From the NCBI GenBank assembly GCA_963920765.1, contig OY987245.1:19050727-19114726 (forward strand): a stretch of 64,000 nucleotides of DNA. Reading direction: 5' to 3'. Below the pieces are notes generated by a model. That model was not told where the DNA came from, did no database searches, and saw only the letters and a list, made by a program, of their open reading frames with translations. The stretch is from Ulota crispa (lineage: Eukaryota > Streptophyta > Bryopsida > Orthotrichales > Orthotrichaceae). Below are positions 1-12,715 of this stretch, piece after piece. Within the stretch, counting starts at the first letter, position 1; each line of letters starts with the position of its first letter. A program made the position numbers and the translations under genes.

Positions 1-401
1 CAAAAAGCTTCCATTAACTGAGTTTTTTGTCTTTGCGCTAGTGGCACATGCATTCTAGAATCGATATACCTTCTACCAAATGTATGCAAAATCTCCAACT
101 TTGATGTTGTCGTTGAAGCACACACATTTCATGCAAAAAGTATCATATTTGTGCATGATGTCAATTCCTCACTATTGATGATTTAAAAATTAGTAACAAC
201 AATGGCACTTGAGTACCTCATATGTACAAGGCCAAGCTTGCTAGGAGAGGAATGCTCTCTAATCACTTAACTTGCCCCAATGAGATCATTGAACATGACA
301 AACACTGTCTCAGCGTTTGAAATCAGCAAAAGAAGCTTTTTAGTGGTACTGTACAAGAAATGTGTCTGATTTGGAGCTTTTAGTGGCTGGGACATGGGGA
401 G
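1..401. mobile_element. Stowaway-like MITE, right part
   Basis: This stretch matches 1840-2193 closely over its length, including the words AAGGCCAAGCTTG and GAGATCATTG, and ends in GGGACATGGGGAG followed by TA. The left end is outside the window. It lies in what would be intron 2 of the peroxidase gene. Confidence 0.6.
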
Positions 402-432
402 TATAAGAGAATACTGCATAATCGGCCACCTA

Positions 433-1530
<1,098 letters not shown>

Positions 1531-1611
1531 CACCAATTCACCACCACCGCTCCAGCTCTGGACACACCCATGGCTCTCCCAAATCCCAATTCAGCTGGAA
1601 ATTGGCTACTA

Positions 1612-2193
1612 CTCCATCTGTCCCATTATAAAGCTCCAAAAAACTTCTACATGAGGGATTATTTGAATATTTAGTCATTATGCTAGTGACAAATGCATTC
1701 TAGTATCAATACACCACCTACCAAATATCTGCAAAATCTCAAGTTTTAATGTTGTCGTTTAAACACCCAAATTTCATGCAAAAAGTACCATATTTGTGCA
1801 TAGTTTGTGAAGGTTGCCAACTCCTCATTATTTTAGTCTTTGTACTAATGACACTTGCGTTCTAGAATCAATATACCATCTACCAAATTTGTGCAAAATC
1901 TCTAGCTTTGGTGTTGCCGTTTGGGCACCCAAATTCCATGAAAAAAGTACCATATTTGTTCATGTTGCTAGCTCCTCATTATTGATGATTTAAAGATTAG
2001 TAGCAATAATGGTACCTCATATGGGTAAGGCCAAGCTTGTTAGGAGAGGAATATTCTTCAATTGCTTAACTTGCCCCCATGAGATCATTGGACATGACAA
2101 ACGCTTTCTCAATAATTGAAATGAACAAAAAGGAGCTTTTTAATGAGACAAGAACTATGCCTAATTTGAAGCTTTATATTGGGACAGAGGGAG
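1612..2193. mobile_element. Stowaway-like MITE upstream of peroxidase
   Basis: The terminal inverted repeats are CTCCATCTGTCCC at the left and GGGACAGAGGGAG at the right, with TA on both sides (1610-1611 and 2194-2195). Both the TIR and the TA duplication are typical of plant Stowaway (Tc1/mariner) MITEs. The internal unit beginning near 1670 is repeated from about 1840, so the element contains a partial internal duplication. It carries no coding sequence. Confidence 0.75.
1622..1634 (-). promoter_or_regulatory. TATA-like box for the peroxidase, inside a MITE terminus
   Basis: On the minus strand this reads CTTTATAATGGGA, a TATA-like core about 95 bp before the ATG at 1530. It is part of the Stowaway-like terminus, which commonly reads GTCCCAATATAAAG, so its promoter role is inference only. 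Confidence 0.3.
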
Positions 2194-2409
2194 TAGAATA
2201 TAGAAGTCTCAAGCAAGGACAAAACTTCGTGGACTGTATGTTTGCTGGGAGCTCAAAGGAACGTGAGTTAGGCACACGCTGAAACTAAATTGTTTGTAAG
2301 CTGAAAACCAGTTTAATTATAAGTTATAGGGAAACGCTTTAATTTCTGCTTGGTCAAGCCGTCAAGGTTTGCAGACCACGTGCGCGGCCTCAGCCACGAG
2401 CCTTCTACT

Positions 2410-2740
2410 AAGGTAAGAGGCTCGTAAACCGACCATCTAAGAGCTGAAACTGAATTCTGGGAAGGTGGAACTTCTTTGAAATATTTTTCAGTAAACTTTT
2501 CTTGAAAGACAAGAGGAATTGGCATCTATCTCAAGTTATTTTGTATTTGTTAGAGCAATGTGAAATTAGTTATGAAATTTTGAGGTGAAAAGGTCATAGG
2601 GCTCTAAAATGGATCACTTCCTCAAATGTATGCTAATTGTACATTTCTGAAAGGCTATGAATAAGGGCATGCACGGGTGGAGTTCATTTGGGGAGGTGAG
2701 CGGTATTACTGCCCTAATGGAGTTTGAACCTCTTATCTTA
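2410..2740. mobile_element. Inverted-repeat MITE, family J (AAGGTAAGAGGCTC)
   Basis: The left end is AAGGTAAGAGGCTCGTAAAC and the right end GAACCTCTTATCTTA. Copies with the same ends and interior occur at 29281-29999 (interrupted) and, inverted, at 39798-40124. No coding sequence is present. Confidence 0.6.
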
Positions 2741-2888
2741 TTCTTGCTTAACAATCTGCTCGAAGGAAGTGTCATTCCTAGGAGCTTGTGCACTTTTGCA
2801 TGGACATGGCAATTGATGTTTGAAAATCTCTGAAGTGTGTCCGCAGTGATGTGGAGGCTTTTGTCAGTAGATGAGCAGCTCGGTACGC

Positions 2889-3140
2889 CATATTTGGTAA
2901 TTTGGGAAAAAACACAGATTTGAGACTTTTGGATTTTATGTTTTAAGGGATTTTTAGTGATTTAGAGTGAATTTTATGGTCATTTCTTCAAGACCTTACA
3001 TCAATGATGAAATATTTTTAAGATTTTATTAAAAGAATCATTTAAAACCACCAAAATATTCTCACAAATGTAAAATTTTCTAATTTAGAATCTTCAAAAT
3101 CTGTTTTGGAAAAGATTTTTTCTCAAATTAACAAATACCA
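2889..3140. mobile_element. Inverted-repeat MITE, family N
   Basis: The ends are ATTTGGTAATTTGGGAAAAA and TTTCTCAAATTAACAAATAC, approximate inverted repeats. The interior (GATTTAGAGTGAA, then CTTCAAGACCTTACATCAAT) recurs in the element inside intron 3 of the second DUF3455-like gene (63600-63808). Confidence 0.5.
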
Positions 3141-3518
3141 TGTTTTATAAGAGTTATGCATTTACGGACAAGGAAACTTGGCTTTGGATGATATTGTGTT
3201 TCTAAGGTATCATGCCTACACCCATGGTTGTTACTTCATGTAATATTTGGTTGTTATGCACGAAACAAACAGCAAGGACGGACTTGTCTATCCACTCTTA
3301 TTTTTTTAGGACATTTTTAAGATTCTTCACGTAGAAATGGAAGAGTTAAGTTCTTAATTTTCATTTTTACTACGTGATATGCCTTCAAATCCACATTTGA
3401 CTTTTTGTTTGCAATAAAAAGTGTCACCAGCATGTACGAAGTAAGTTTTTTTTATCATTTTTTAATCATTTTTTGAAATCAACTATAAGAGTATGATCTA
3501 ACTACATTAGAAAAACAA

Positions 3519-3771
3519 GGAATGCTAAATTGTGAGCACAAACTCATGAACCGTGAGCCGTGAGCATAATTTTTTTGTCAAAATATTAAATTTCATCTAT
3601 AAATGTGTACATAGGACCTTATAATTGCACATTATAAACATTCATATCTTGACCTTTTATTTATTTTAACTTTTTCCATTAATTTTGAGCTCAAAATTGA
3701 TTCCCACTCACAAAATCTTGGCTCACAGCTCATAGGCTCACTGTTCTATGCTCACGAAATAGCTTACCTCC
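3519..3771. mobile_element. Inverted-repeat MITE, family K
   Basis: The ends are GGAATGCTAAATTGTGAGC and GCTCACGAAATAGCTTACC. A second copy in inverse orientation lies at 29337-29590, sharing the GAGCTCAAAATT and ACATAGGACCTTATAATTGC interior words. Confidence 0.6.
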
Positions 3772-5232
3772 TAGACAAACCATCAAACCATGAACTCAAT
3801 CAAGCATTTTAGATGTATAAGCAAGCAACTAGATAGGCGATCTAAACATCTAATGTGACAACCATGCTTGGACCTATTCCTTTCTTTAATATCACCACAT
3901 TGCCCTCCTAGCAAGCTGCTCCTAACCTCTCAGCACCCCAGAGGCAAAAATGTCACCCCATTTCCTGTGAATTCTATGATACCCAAGGTGTTGAGAGAGG
4001 TTAATCCCTAAAGGCTTTTGACTAGGTTTTCCCCACCGCTTCAAAATTACCATTTTTAGTACAAATACGAATTTTAGAAAAAAACCATTTTTGGATAAAT
4101 GTAACCGTGAGATCTTGTAGTTCACTAGTACCAAAAGATGGAGAAAAAATCAGAAATTTCCACCATGTAGATTGTTAGATATTTGAGTCTGAATTGACAA
4201 AAAACCATTTTTTGTCCTTGCAAAACCCAAGTGGCTGCCAACTGCACTTTACAAGGTCATATTTGTATGAAAAAATATCCAAAATGGTTGTAACTTTTTG
4301 GATTCATTTTTCAAGGTAATTTGGGTACACACTTGAAAATTTTCAAATCATGTGAAATTGCACAACACATGGGGAAAAAGTAGTAAGTAAAAAGGAGAGA
4401 ATGTTTCATAACACTAAATTGTGAAGAACAAAATCATGAAAATGAAAAATGCTAGCCCTAACCGTTATGACGTATGAATTGTAGTAAACAACCTACATTT
4501 TTGGTTTTTCTTTTCCAAAGTATTGAAAGTTGAGTGAAATAAAAGACTTCAAATTTTGATTTAGAGGAGAAATTCCAAAACTACCAGCAAACTAAAGCTC
4601 TTCATAACTTTCATTTCATTGAGCAACATGGAATGATTAAAAGCATTCAACATTCATGTGAATTTAGAAAACTAATTTCAAATTTTTATTTCTTAAAAAA
4701 ATGATTTCTATAAAGCTGCCTAGACTGCTCAAAGGGAAAAAAAGTAGTATATTAATCCCTAAAGAACCAAGCATTGTTTTCACCCAAAAAAATTCAAAAC
4801 TCCATTTTTTAGAGCAACAACCAAATTTGAAAAAAAATACATTTTAATGCATATGTAACCATAAAATCTTGTAGCAAGATAGTTTGAGAAGACTTGAAAA
4901 AAATTCAAAATTTTCCACCTTGTGGATTGGAAGATAGAATGGTTTTAATATTCAAAAACGTCTTGTGATAAGCCAGGCAGCCACCCTTCAGAAGGTGAAA
5001 TTCCTAATAAAAAAAGGGCCGTGTGGGTGGTCCTTCTCTAGATTCCTTATTCCGCCTAAGTTGGGTACATGTCAAAAAAGTTTCAAATCATTTAAAATTA
5101 TACAATATATGGGAAAAAGACAGTAAATAAAAAGTAGTAGAGAATGATTCAAAACATTGTATTGTTGAGAATTTAATTATGGAAATGATAAATGCCAATC
5201 CCAACAGTTCTAATGTTGTAATAAGCAATCTA

Positions 5233-6105
5233 CAGTACCAATTAGTTTTGGCAGGTAGAACTTGTTTTGGCATTTCAAAGAAGTTTGTACAACAAAAGAT
5301 GTAAAGATTATTTTAATCCCATATTTTTGGTATTTGATTCTCATGCAATGCCAATTGACCGTACCAAATCTTGGTTACTAAAAATCAAAATCCTATTTTT
5401 GGCATGTTGTTTTGTGTCAAAATCATGATTTTACAAGAAAGTTGATCAAAACACATTGGTGATGAATTTTTAAGATTTGATTGCATGGATAGGTAGGTGA
5501 ATTCCAAATACACATCTTTCCTTTTAACAGACATCTTCAAAAAGTTCAAAATTATGTCAATAGAGGTTCAAATGCTGGAGTGATCATGACCGTATTTAGT
5601 AAAATAGATAATTCTTTATGGTAATTAAATTGTGCTATTTGACTCATGCATCATTATGATTATGTCTATACCTTTGAACATGATGATATGTTTATTTTGC
5701 CAAAAGCTAATTAAAAAATGGAGATGTTTATTTTACTAAATATGGTCATGATCACTCTAGCATTTGAACCTCTATTGACATAATTTTGAACTTTTTGAAG
5801 ATGTCTGTTAAAAGGAAAGATGTGTATTTGGAATTCACCTACCTATCCATGCAATCAAATCTTAAAAATTCATCACCAATGTGTTTTGATCAACTTTCTT
5901 GTAAAACTATGATTTTGACACAAAACAACATACCAAAAATAGAATTTTGATTTTTAGTAACCAAGGTTTGGTATGGTCGATTGGCATAGCATGAGAATCA
6001 AATACCAAAAAGATGAGATTAAAAAGACCTTTACATCTTTTGTTGTACAAACTTCTTTGAAATGCCAAAATAAGTTCTATCTATCAATACTAACTTCTAC
6101 TATAC
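5233..6105. repeat. Long inverted repeat, about 360-bp arms
   Basis: The arms at roughly 5250-5606 and 5732-6086 are near-identical in inverse orientation (for example ACATCTTTCCTTTTAACAG against CTGTTAAAAGGAAAGATGT), separated by a loop of about 125 bp. The structure sits inside the inner family A element and has no match in the clean family A copy. A transcript would fold into a long hairpin. No TIR or target duplication could be fixed with certainty. Confidence 0.75.
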
Positions 6106-6187
6106 ATCATTTGGCATTGTTCTTTTTCCAAACAAATGAAAATTGAGTAAAACAAAGGACTTCATAGTTTATTTTAGAGTAGACAAT

Positions 6188-6441
6188 AACACCGTATTTG
6201 TTAAATTGGGAAAAACATTACATTTTGGGACTTTAGAAGGTTTTAGGTGATCACCTAAAACCAAGCTTGTAGCATTTTTTTGGGTACACATGCCCTCACA
6301 TGGGGGAGGAATTTGCAAGGGAAAAAATCTTAGTGGCTCAAACTGAATCTGATACCTTCGAATTTGGTTTAAGGTTTTTTGGGTATAAGGTGGAGTACAA
6401 AATGGTACCTTTGTTTTTTCCAATTTGATGAATATGGTGTT
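6188..6441. mobile_element. MITE, AACACCATATTCATT family
   Basis: The left end is AACACCGTATTTGTTAAATT and the right end AATTTGATGAATATGGTGTT. Related copies are at 8009-8306, 18464-18582 and 59804-59922. It interrupts the inner family A element at a point that is continuous in the copy at 11153-12063. Confidence 0.6.
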
Positions 6442-7308
6442 CAGTCCATAACTACCTACAAACAAAAACTCCTCCTAAATTTCATCTCATTGATAAAAAC
6501 AGAATGATTCAAAGCTCTTGACACACATAAATCTCTTTAACCAATTTTAAAAAACAGTTTTTGAAAAAATTGATTTTTAAAATCTGTTGCACACTGAGTG
6601 AGAAAAACAACATATTAGGCCATATTTTCTTATTCATACCTTCAAATATCATGAAATTTAGTGCATATGAAAGATAAATCTTGTTCCCACATTCTATTAA
6701 AATTCTAACCTAAAATATGAAATATCCAATCACATGGACTTGCCCAATATTGCCATGTTGCTAAAAAAGGGCGCTTGGTTCTTTAGGGGTTAAACCATAA
6801 CTGTTTACTCATACTTCCAAATATTATGAAATTTAGTGTAAATGAAAAGTATTCATTGTTCCCACCTTCTATTAAAATTTCAGCATAAAGTAGGAAAATC
6901 TCCAATCACATGTACTTGCCCAGAATCACCATGTTGCCCCTCCCCCCAAAAAAAACGCAGCTTATTCCTTTAGATGTTAATAAAAACAGGTGCTTATTCT
7001 CCGTAGTCAATTCTAACATGATAGTGGTTTTTGCTCACTCAAAATAGCTAGGGTAGGAGGGTGGAGTTTCATGTGAATCCTAGACAAGCTAGAGTTATAT
7101 GGATTTTGTGAGGCACTAAATCTCAAATTTTCAATTGTAAATTCTTCCTTCAGTAATCATCTAAGAGCAATTCGAAAAATTGGGGGCAAGTGAGTCATTA
7201 CATGTTCGTAATTGACAACGAGTTTTAAAATACAAAAATCACAAAAAAAAACAAATAAGAATTGGGATCACTGCTGCAGACCTCCAAAATATACTCGGGG
7301 CACACTAA

Positions 7309-7590
7309 ACATAACATCCCTTTCCCTTTTTTCAGGTATCATCCACGAATTTCATTCTTACATTATTATTATTGTTATTATTATTTATTTATTTATTTTT
7401 TACTTTTTTTTTCTGACATGTCTAGCCCCCACATTGACGTATGTGCACTAAATTGAGCCTCTTTTTAATAAACTCTCTGAGAAATTCAACCAAATTCAAC
7501 CAAGTGTCCTCATAGCTAAAGATGAGTGTGGAATATTCTTCACCATTTCATTTGGAGGGAGGCGCTGCCTGGTAGAGCTACTAAACATTA
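7309..7590. mobile_element. MITE, family G (CATAACATTCAGTAG), degenerate copy
   Basis: The ends ACATAACATCCC and GAGCTACTAAACATTA are decayed versions of those of the copies at 12716-13044, 27160-27512 and 30093-30416. All four hold the internal block ending CGTATGTGCACTAAATTGAG. A short ATT-rich run lies at 7366-7395. Confidence 0.5.
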
Positions 7591-8008
7591 GGAAATGGAA
7601 ATATTGTACACAACAAAAACTTGCCTTATTGTGTAAGTTAATTCATCACGGTCAGCCAAGCATAAATGAAAAGAAAGAAAAGTACAATAAAAAACAATTG
7701 AAGAAGAAAAAAAACAGAAAACAAAAAAATAGATAAACAAACAATTTCATTTTATAAAACTACTTGAACAAGTTTGAAACTACAGGGCATGTTCTCCTGT
7801 AGACGCAATAATGGCTGATGATTGACGAAAATCTGGTTGAAAATAAGAAATGGAGGATAATAAGAACCCCACAAACTGTTGCTAAGTTATCTTCAACCTT
7901 TATTGCATCTAAGGTAGTACTCTCAAAAACCGCCTATCTAAGAGCTCATCCCTCTTTTTCATGGTCTTTCGTGGATGGAAGGATTTTTAGTTCATTTTCA
8001 GACAAAGA

Positions 8009-8306
8009 ATCTCATATTCATTAAAATGGGAGTTTTTCATTGAAATGAAAGGTAATATAAAGAAAATATGACAAAAGGTTTTATGTCAATTGAACTCAAT
8101 TTGAGCTAAATTGACTTAAAACCTTTCAGATTTAACTTTAAATTAGAATGTTTTAACTTAAAATTAGAAGGTTTTATTGCAATTTAGTTTGAATTAAGCT
8201 AAATTGCAATAAAACCTTTCAAAACTGACCTAAAATTGAAAGATTTTTTGTCTCATTTGGTTGTTTTGGGAGGTGCCCAATCTCCCATTTCAATGAATAT
8301 GGTGTT
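8009..8306. mobile_element. MITE, AACACCATATTCATT family, with internal palindrome
   Basis: The ends are TCATATTCATTAAAATGGGAG and CTCCCATTTCAATGAATATG as an inverted pair. The interior (about 8070-8240) is a series of imperfect hairpins around AAAACCTTTC / GAAAGGTTTT-like words. Confidence 0.55.
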
Positions 8307-8309
8307 AAA

Positions 8310-10408
8310 GAGAAATAGATGCTGAATGCAACACAAGTTGTTTCGTATTTTTTGAAGCAAATTTGAGTTACTTATGAATTCTCAAAGTGCATGTGTCATA
8401 GGTACCTATTATTAACCTTAGACCTTCCAAGAACCGTTCACTTGCAAGCTGTGAAGAGATTTGAGGAAGTAAGGAGATTGATTGGCTCTTGCAATTAAAA
8501 AAAAAATCTTCTGTGCATTCAATGAGTTATAAGAGGCTAATGTAAGAACCACTAGTGCACCATTTCACAACAAACTACTGGATGGTTCAAAATGAGCGAA
8601 CGGTTTTTGAGCGTACTACCTTAGGGTACATGTTCAAGCTGATTGTCAGGTATTATCACAACTAAATTCTATGAAACCCTCTTCAAAAGAATCCTTTGTT
8701 TATTACATTTTTGTTGCAATAGCTCCCTTACGACAAGGGCTTCTATTGAGGTAACGATATTAAAAATGAGCAATGTTAGTTATTTATATCTACACTAAAA
8801 ATTAGGAATTTGGAAAGGATGAGCAATACATGGTTCAGAAAGGGAAAATGAGCAAAGGAAACAATCCATGTATGCAAATGAGTCTAAGATAACCGCACGT
8901 AGTTTATTCCACCAAATGTTCAAAACCAAACTTTATAAATCCTAGCCTAAAATTTACACTTTACAAACATAAAAACCTCATATCCTATGAAAATATTGGT
9001 TTAGTTTGTTGGGTGAGTATTATGTCACTTGCTACGTAATGCAAGCCATGTTTAATTCTTGTCTTCAAGATTGAAGTGAATGAAGCATCAAATAGGAATA
9101 GTTCAACTATTTAATCCTCATGATTCTAGTTGACAAATGTCATTGTTGATGCCTTTATTAGGAGGTAAACCTTATAAAGTACCTAACATGTTTTTTCTTT
9201 CAACAAATGCTTAAAGTCCCCATGGTACATGGTACAACAAGAGATCATTGGATCCCACCTTAGTTGGGTATACTATGATTGTGAGCACTTTGTCATTGCC
9301 GAAGTTTGAACTCATGACCAAGGTTTGGGAGAATTGGCATTTAGTGAGTTTGTCAACTAATTGAGGTTGCAAAAAAAACAAGTTGAAATTTGAAACTGTT
9401 GGATTAAAAGGCCATTTTTAGAAAGAAATTAATTCTAGAAAATTGTAAATATAGAAAGTTTACAGGAAACGATCAATGCATATTTGTCTAATATTGGCTG
9501 AAAATGGAAATGCTAGTTATTAGTGGGTGAAGCTAAATTTTTCTCCCTTCAATGTTGCTCATGATTAATTGACTACTTCCTTGATGTGCCAAGCCCAAAA
9601 CCTCTAAGCCAAGGCCAGAAGTGCCTAGATATTGCAAATCTATGATAAATTACAATAACTTAATAATCATTTCTGAAGTTGGTGTATTTATCTCAGCTTT
9701 GTTATCAAAATGATCTTGGCAGTACCAACAAAATTAATATGAAGGGTTGTTCAACAACTAGGAAGCTGAGCAGCGTCCGGAGCCTCTGTCCTCTTTGAAA
9801 ATAGCCGTTTAACATAAGTTTGAGTTCATTTTGCTGGATGGATTTTATGAATTTAACTCTCACATGAAAGTTTCTGGGGGTGTACTTTGCATTTTGCTTC
9901 ACTTATTTATAATGGTTGTAAGAGAATCCTTAGTCATAGCCTACGAAAGAGCCCAGAAACAGCACAAAGGAGGATCCTGTTACATTTGCAATTTTTGTAG
10001 TTATTTTCCAAAGGAATTTGCAACCTTATTGTATAATCAGCTTTGGAATTGTTAGGGTCCATGTGGAGGTTGATTGTAGGAGGGATGAAAGAATTGTAAA
10101 AAGATCTAGCACACAATGAAATGAGAAATGAGATTACCAACCAAGTTGATAGTGATTAGACTTGCGGGCTTTGCAAATTTCCTCTAATTGTTGGTCAAGA
10201 CCACTTCTGTGCCGAGGCTATAGCTTCCCATTTGATTTTGCAAGGGAAATGGGGAAAATTTTCTATTATTGAACTCACCTACACAACACCATTATTATAC
10301 ACTCATCTTGACCAAACTAAGGACCTCGCTAAGGACGCTTTAACACTTTTAAATTTTCATTGTGTTTCAAGTTCCATTTTTCCAATACTCCATGTCGTCT
10401 TAGGGGGT
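8310..10408. other. Intergenic, no gene recognised
   Basis: Only short open frames without family features are present. About 8440-8640 shares words with the TTAA family I elements (GATTGGCTCTTGCAATT is the inverse of AATTGCAAGAGCCAATC-like sequence near 24800) and ends GCGTACTACCTTA, so it may be an old inverted family I fragment. Confidence 0.5.
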
Positions 10409-10412
10409 TTAA

Positions 10413-11148
10413 CCCTTGAGCGCCCAAGCCATTTTCACCAAAATCAAGGTTTCAAGAGACCTGCAACTTTGACGTACTTTATCTTAGTCAATCAGATGAT
10501 CCACAAAAAGTGACCGTTGAAAATAATGAAACGCCTACTTAGAAAACATCTTGCAAATTTTGGGAGCGTTGGAGATGGGAGATTATAACATTTGATCAAA
10601 CAACATGTGATCATGGCAAAATCTCATTTTTTGGTAGGTTGTTGCTATTTGATGATTTTTACAAAATTCTATAAGCCACAAATTCATCTTGATTTTTGGG
10701 AGCACCAAGATTAGATGTGAATGCACACATTGAAAATTGCACTTCTTTTATGTCAAGTTTTAGGGCTTCAATTTGCTATTGCATAAAAACAATGACCGGC
10801 ATAGTTGGTGAGGGTTGCCATAATAAAGGTTTAGAACATGCTTGAACCCTTGCCAACAAATATCCAATTACCATAAAGCACACACAAGGAAGTTTGCAAA
10901 GGATATTAACCAGTTGCAGCTTGTAAAACACTATTTGTCACCATGCCCCACATGGTGTTTCACCCAATCAAATCTCTTGCAACACTTGTACAACATTTGA
11001 CTTTCTTCACCATTACTATATTGGCATGGACACCTTGAATGCTTTCATAATTGTAGTTTATAGCAAGATCAAAAAACTAAATCTAGTGCTTCAAACAAGC
11101 ATTTGAAATCATGCAAGGACACTTTTGGTCATGTGGGACATTTAGGGG
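10413..11148. mobile_element. TTAA element, family B, uninterrupted 736-bp copy
   Basis: TTAA precedes it (10409-10412) and follows it (11149-11152). The ends are CCCTTGAGCGCCCAAGCC and GTGGGACATTTAGGGG. It aligns throughout with 23863-24777, which is the same length once a 176-bp MITE and its 3-bp duplication are removed. Its right TTAA is also the left TTAA of the next element. Confidence 0.75.
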
Positions 11149-11152
11149 TTAA

Positions 11153-12063
11153 CCCCTAAAGGACCAAGCAAAGTTTTCACCAAAAACTCTTCAAAACTGC
11201 CATTTTTAGAGCATCAACCAAATTTGAAAACAAAAACACGTTCATGCTTATGTGACCACAGGATCTTGTAGAAGAATGGTTTTACAAGATGTGGAAAAAA
11301 ATTCAGAGTTTTCCACCACGTGGATTGGAAGTTAGAATGGTTTGAATATTCAAAAATGTCTTGTGAAAAACCGGGCAGCTACCCTTCAAAAGGTGAAATT
11401 CCTAAGGAAAAAGCCCATAAGGGTGGTGCTTCTCTAAATTCTTTATTCCACCTAAGCAAAGTACATGTCAAAAAAGTTTCAAATCATTTGGAGTTGTATA
11501 ACTTATGGAAAAAAATTAGTAAGGAAAAGACGTAGAGAATGATCCAAAACACTAAATTGTTAAGAATTTAATTATGGAAATGAAAAATGCCAATCCCAAT
11601 GGTCATAACGTTGTAATAAACAATCTTCATCCTTTGGTTTTGTTTTTTTTCCAAAATGTTGAAAATTGAGTAAAATAAAGGACTTCAAAGTTTATTTTGG
11701 AGTAGAGAATCTAGAAATGCCCGCAAACAAAAAGTCCTCATAACTTTCATCTCGTTGATTTAGACGGAATGACTCAAAGCTTCCTACATTCATATAAATC
11801 TCCTAAACCCAATTAAAAATCTTGTTTTTGGAAAAAGAGATTTTTAAAAATCTGCCCAAGCTGCCCGCCAAACGTAAAAAACAACAAATTAGGCGATAAC
11901 TTATTATTCATAATTCCAAATGTCATGAAACTTAGTACATATGAAAGATAAACCTTGTCCCCACATTCTATTAAAATTTCAACCTAAAATATGAAAAGCT
12001 CCAATCACAGGTACCTGCCCAAAAGTGCTATGTTTCTAAAAAAAGGATCTGGTCCTTTAGGGG
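11153..12063. mobile_element. TTAA element, family A, clean 911-bp copy
   Basis: It is flanked by TTAA at 11149-11152 and 12064-12067. The termini CCCCTAAAGGACCAAGC and GATCTGGTCCTTTAGGGG give a 14-bp perfect inverted repeat. This is the reference copy for the nested pair at 4005-6976. The interior carries the block ATAAAGGACTTCAAAGTTTA and CTCATAACTTTCATCTCGTT, shared with families D and P. Confidence 0.8.
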
Positions 12064-12067
12064 TTAA

Positions 12068-12715
12068 GCACTCAAGCACATCTTCTCAACAGTGCTCACA
12101 AATCTAACTAAATCTACTCTAAATTTTAGTAGTTTGTTTGTATAGGACATAAAAGGTGAACATTGGGGTGTTAAATTTATGTTTCCGCACTTTTCACACT
12201 GTTATTACCCATCCCCTAAAGAATGTTGTTATATTGTACGCACTCTCCTATATTGTACATCAATGGAGTACTTGGGTAACTTATGAATCCCTTGGAGTTG
12301 TAAAATTTATGCCAAATCACAAACATACTACTACTCACTTAGGATTTTTTGAGAAATTTTTGGCATTTGTCATACAGCCATAATGATCCTTATATGAATA
12401 CGACCAACACTTTTGGTAGGCAACATTCTCTAGGGGTTTAGCAGTAGAGGTCTCAATTGAGGTCACTGCCCCTCCGTGACTAAACGTCTGGGATAATTGC
12501 TATCTGCTGAGTTAACCATGACATCGCATAGTCAGTCCCTAATACTAGTGACGTCATGTGCTCAGGCGTCCCCAATGCAGCTTGCAAAACTCCCTGACAC
12601 ACACTGAAATGGATGAAAAGCTACCTCTTTGCAGGAGCTGTTTTAATTCAAGCAATTGTACTTTGTAAATATAATTGGTTTTTCAAAATTAGTTCACATG
12701 AGTTTTTGTCCTTAA
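12068..12715. other. Intergenic, nothing recognised
   Basis: No convincing gene or terminal repeats are seen here. Confidence 0.5.

Larger units (their letters stand above)
4756..6789. mobile_element. TTAA element, family A, inner copy
   Basis: It is flanked by TTAA (4752-4755 and 6790-6793), starts TCCCTAAAGAACCAAGC and ends GCTTGGTTCTTTAGGGG. It is itself enlarged by two insertions, a long inverted repeat (about 5233-6105) and a MITE (6188-6441). Removing them leaves about 907 bp, near the family's 911 bp. The insertion is into a TTAA of the outer copy, so the two exact TTAA sequences are read as a target duplication. Confidence 0.7.
4005..6976. mobile_element. TTAA element, family A, outer copy carrying nested insertions
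   Basis: TTAA at 4001-4004 is followed by TCCCTAAAGG. The right end is a decayed TTCCTTTAGATG before TTAA at 6977-6980. Left and right parts (4005-4751 and 6794-6976) align with the two ends of the uninterrupted family A copy at 11153-12063. Without the insertion at 4756-6789 and one TTAA the outer copy would be about 934 bp, close to 911 bp for the clean copy. Confidence 0.6.

Noticed and set aside
11140-11165. Interstitial telomere repeats (TTTAGGG/CCCTAAA)
   Set aside because: The CCCTAAA words are single copies within element termini and are always followed by GGAC-type sequence; there is no TTTAGGG array.
12435-12585. Possible RNA gene in a mixed-composition stretch
   Set aside because: No tRNA-type motifs or convincing stem structure could be identified.
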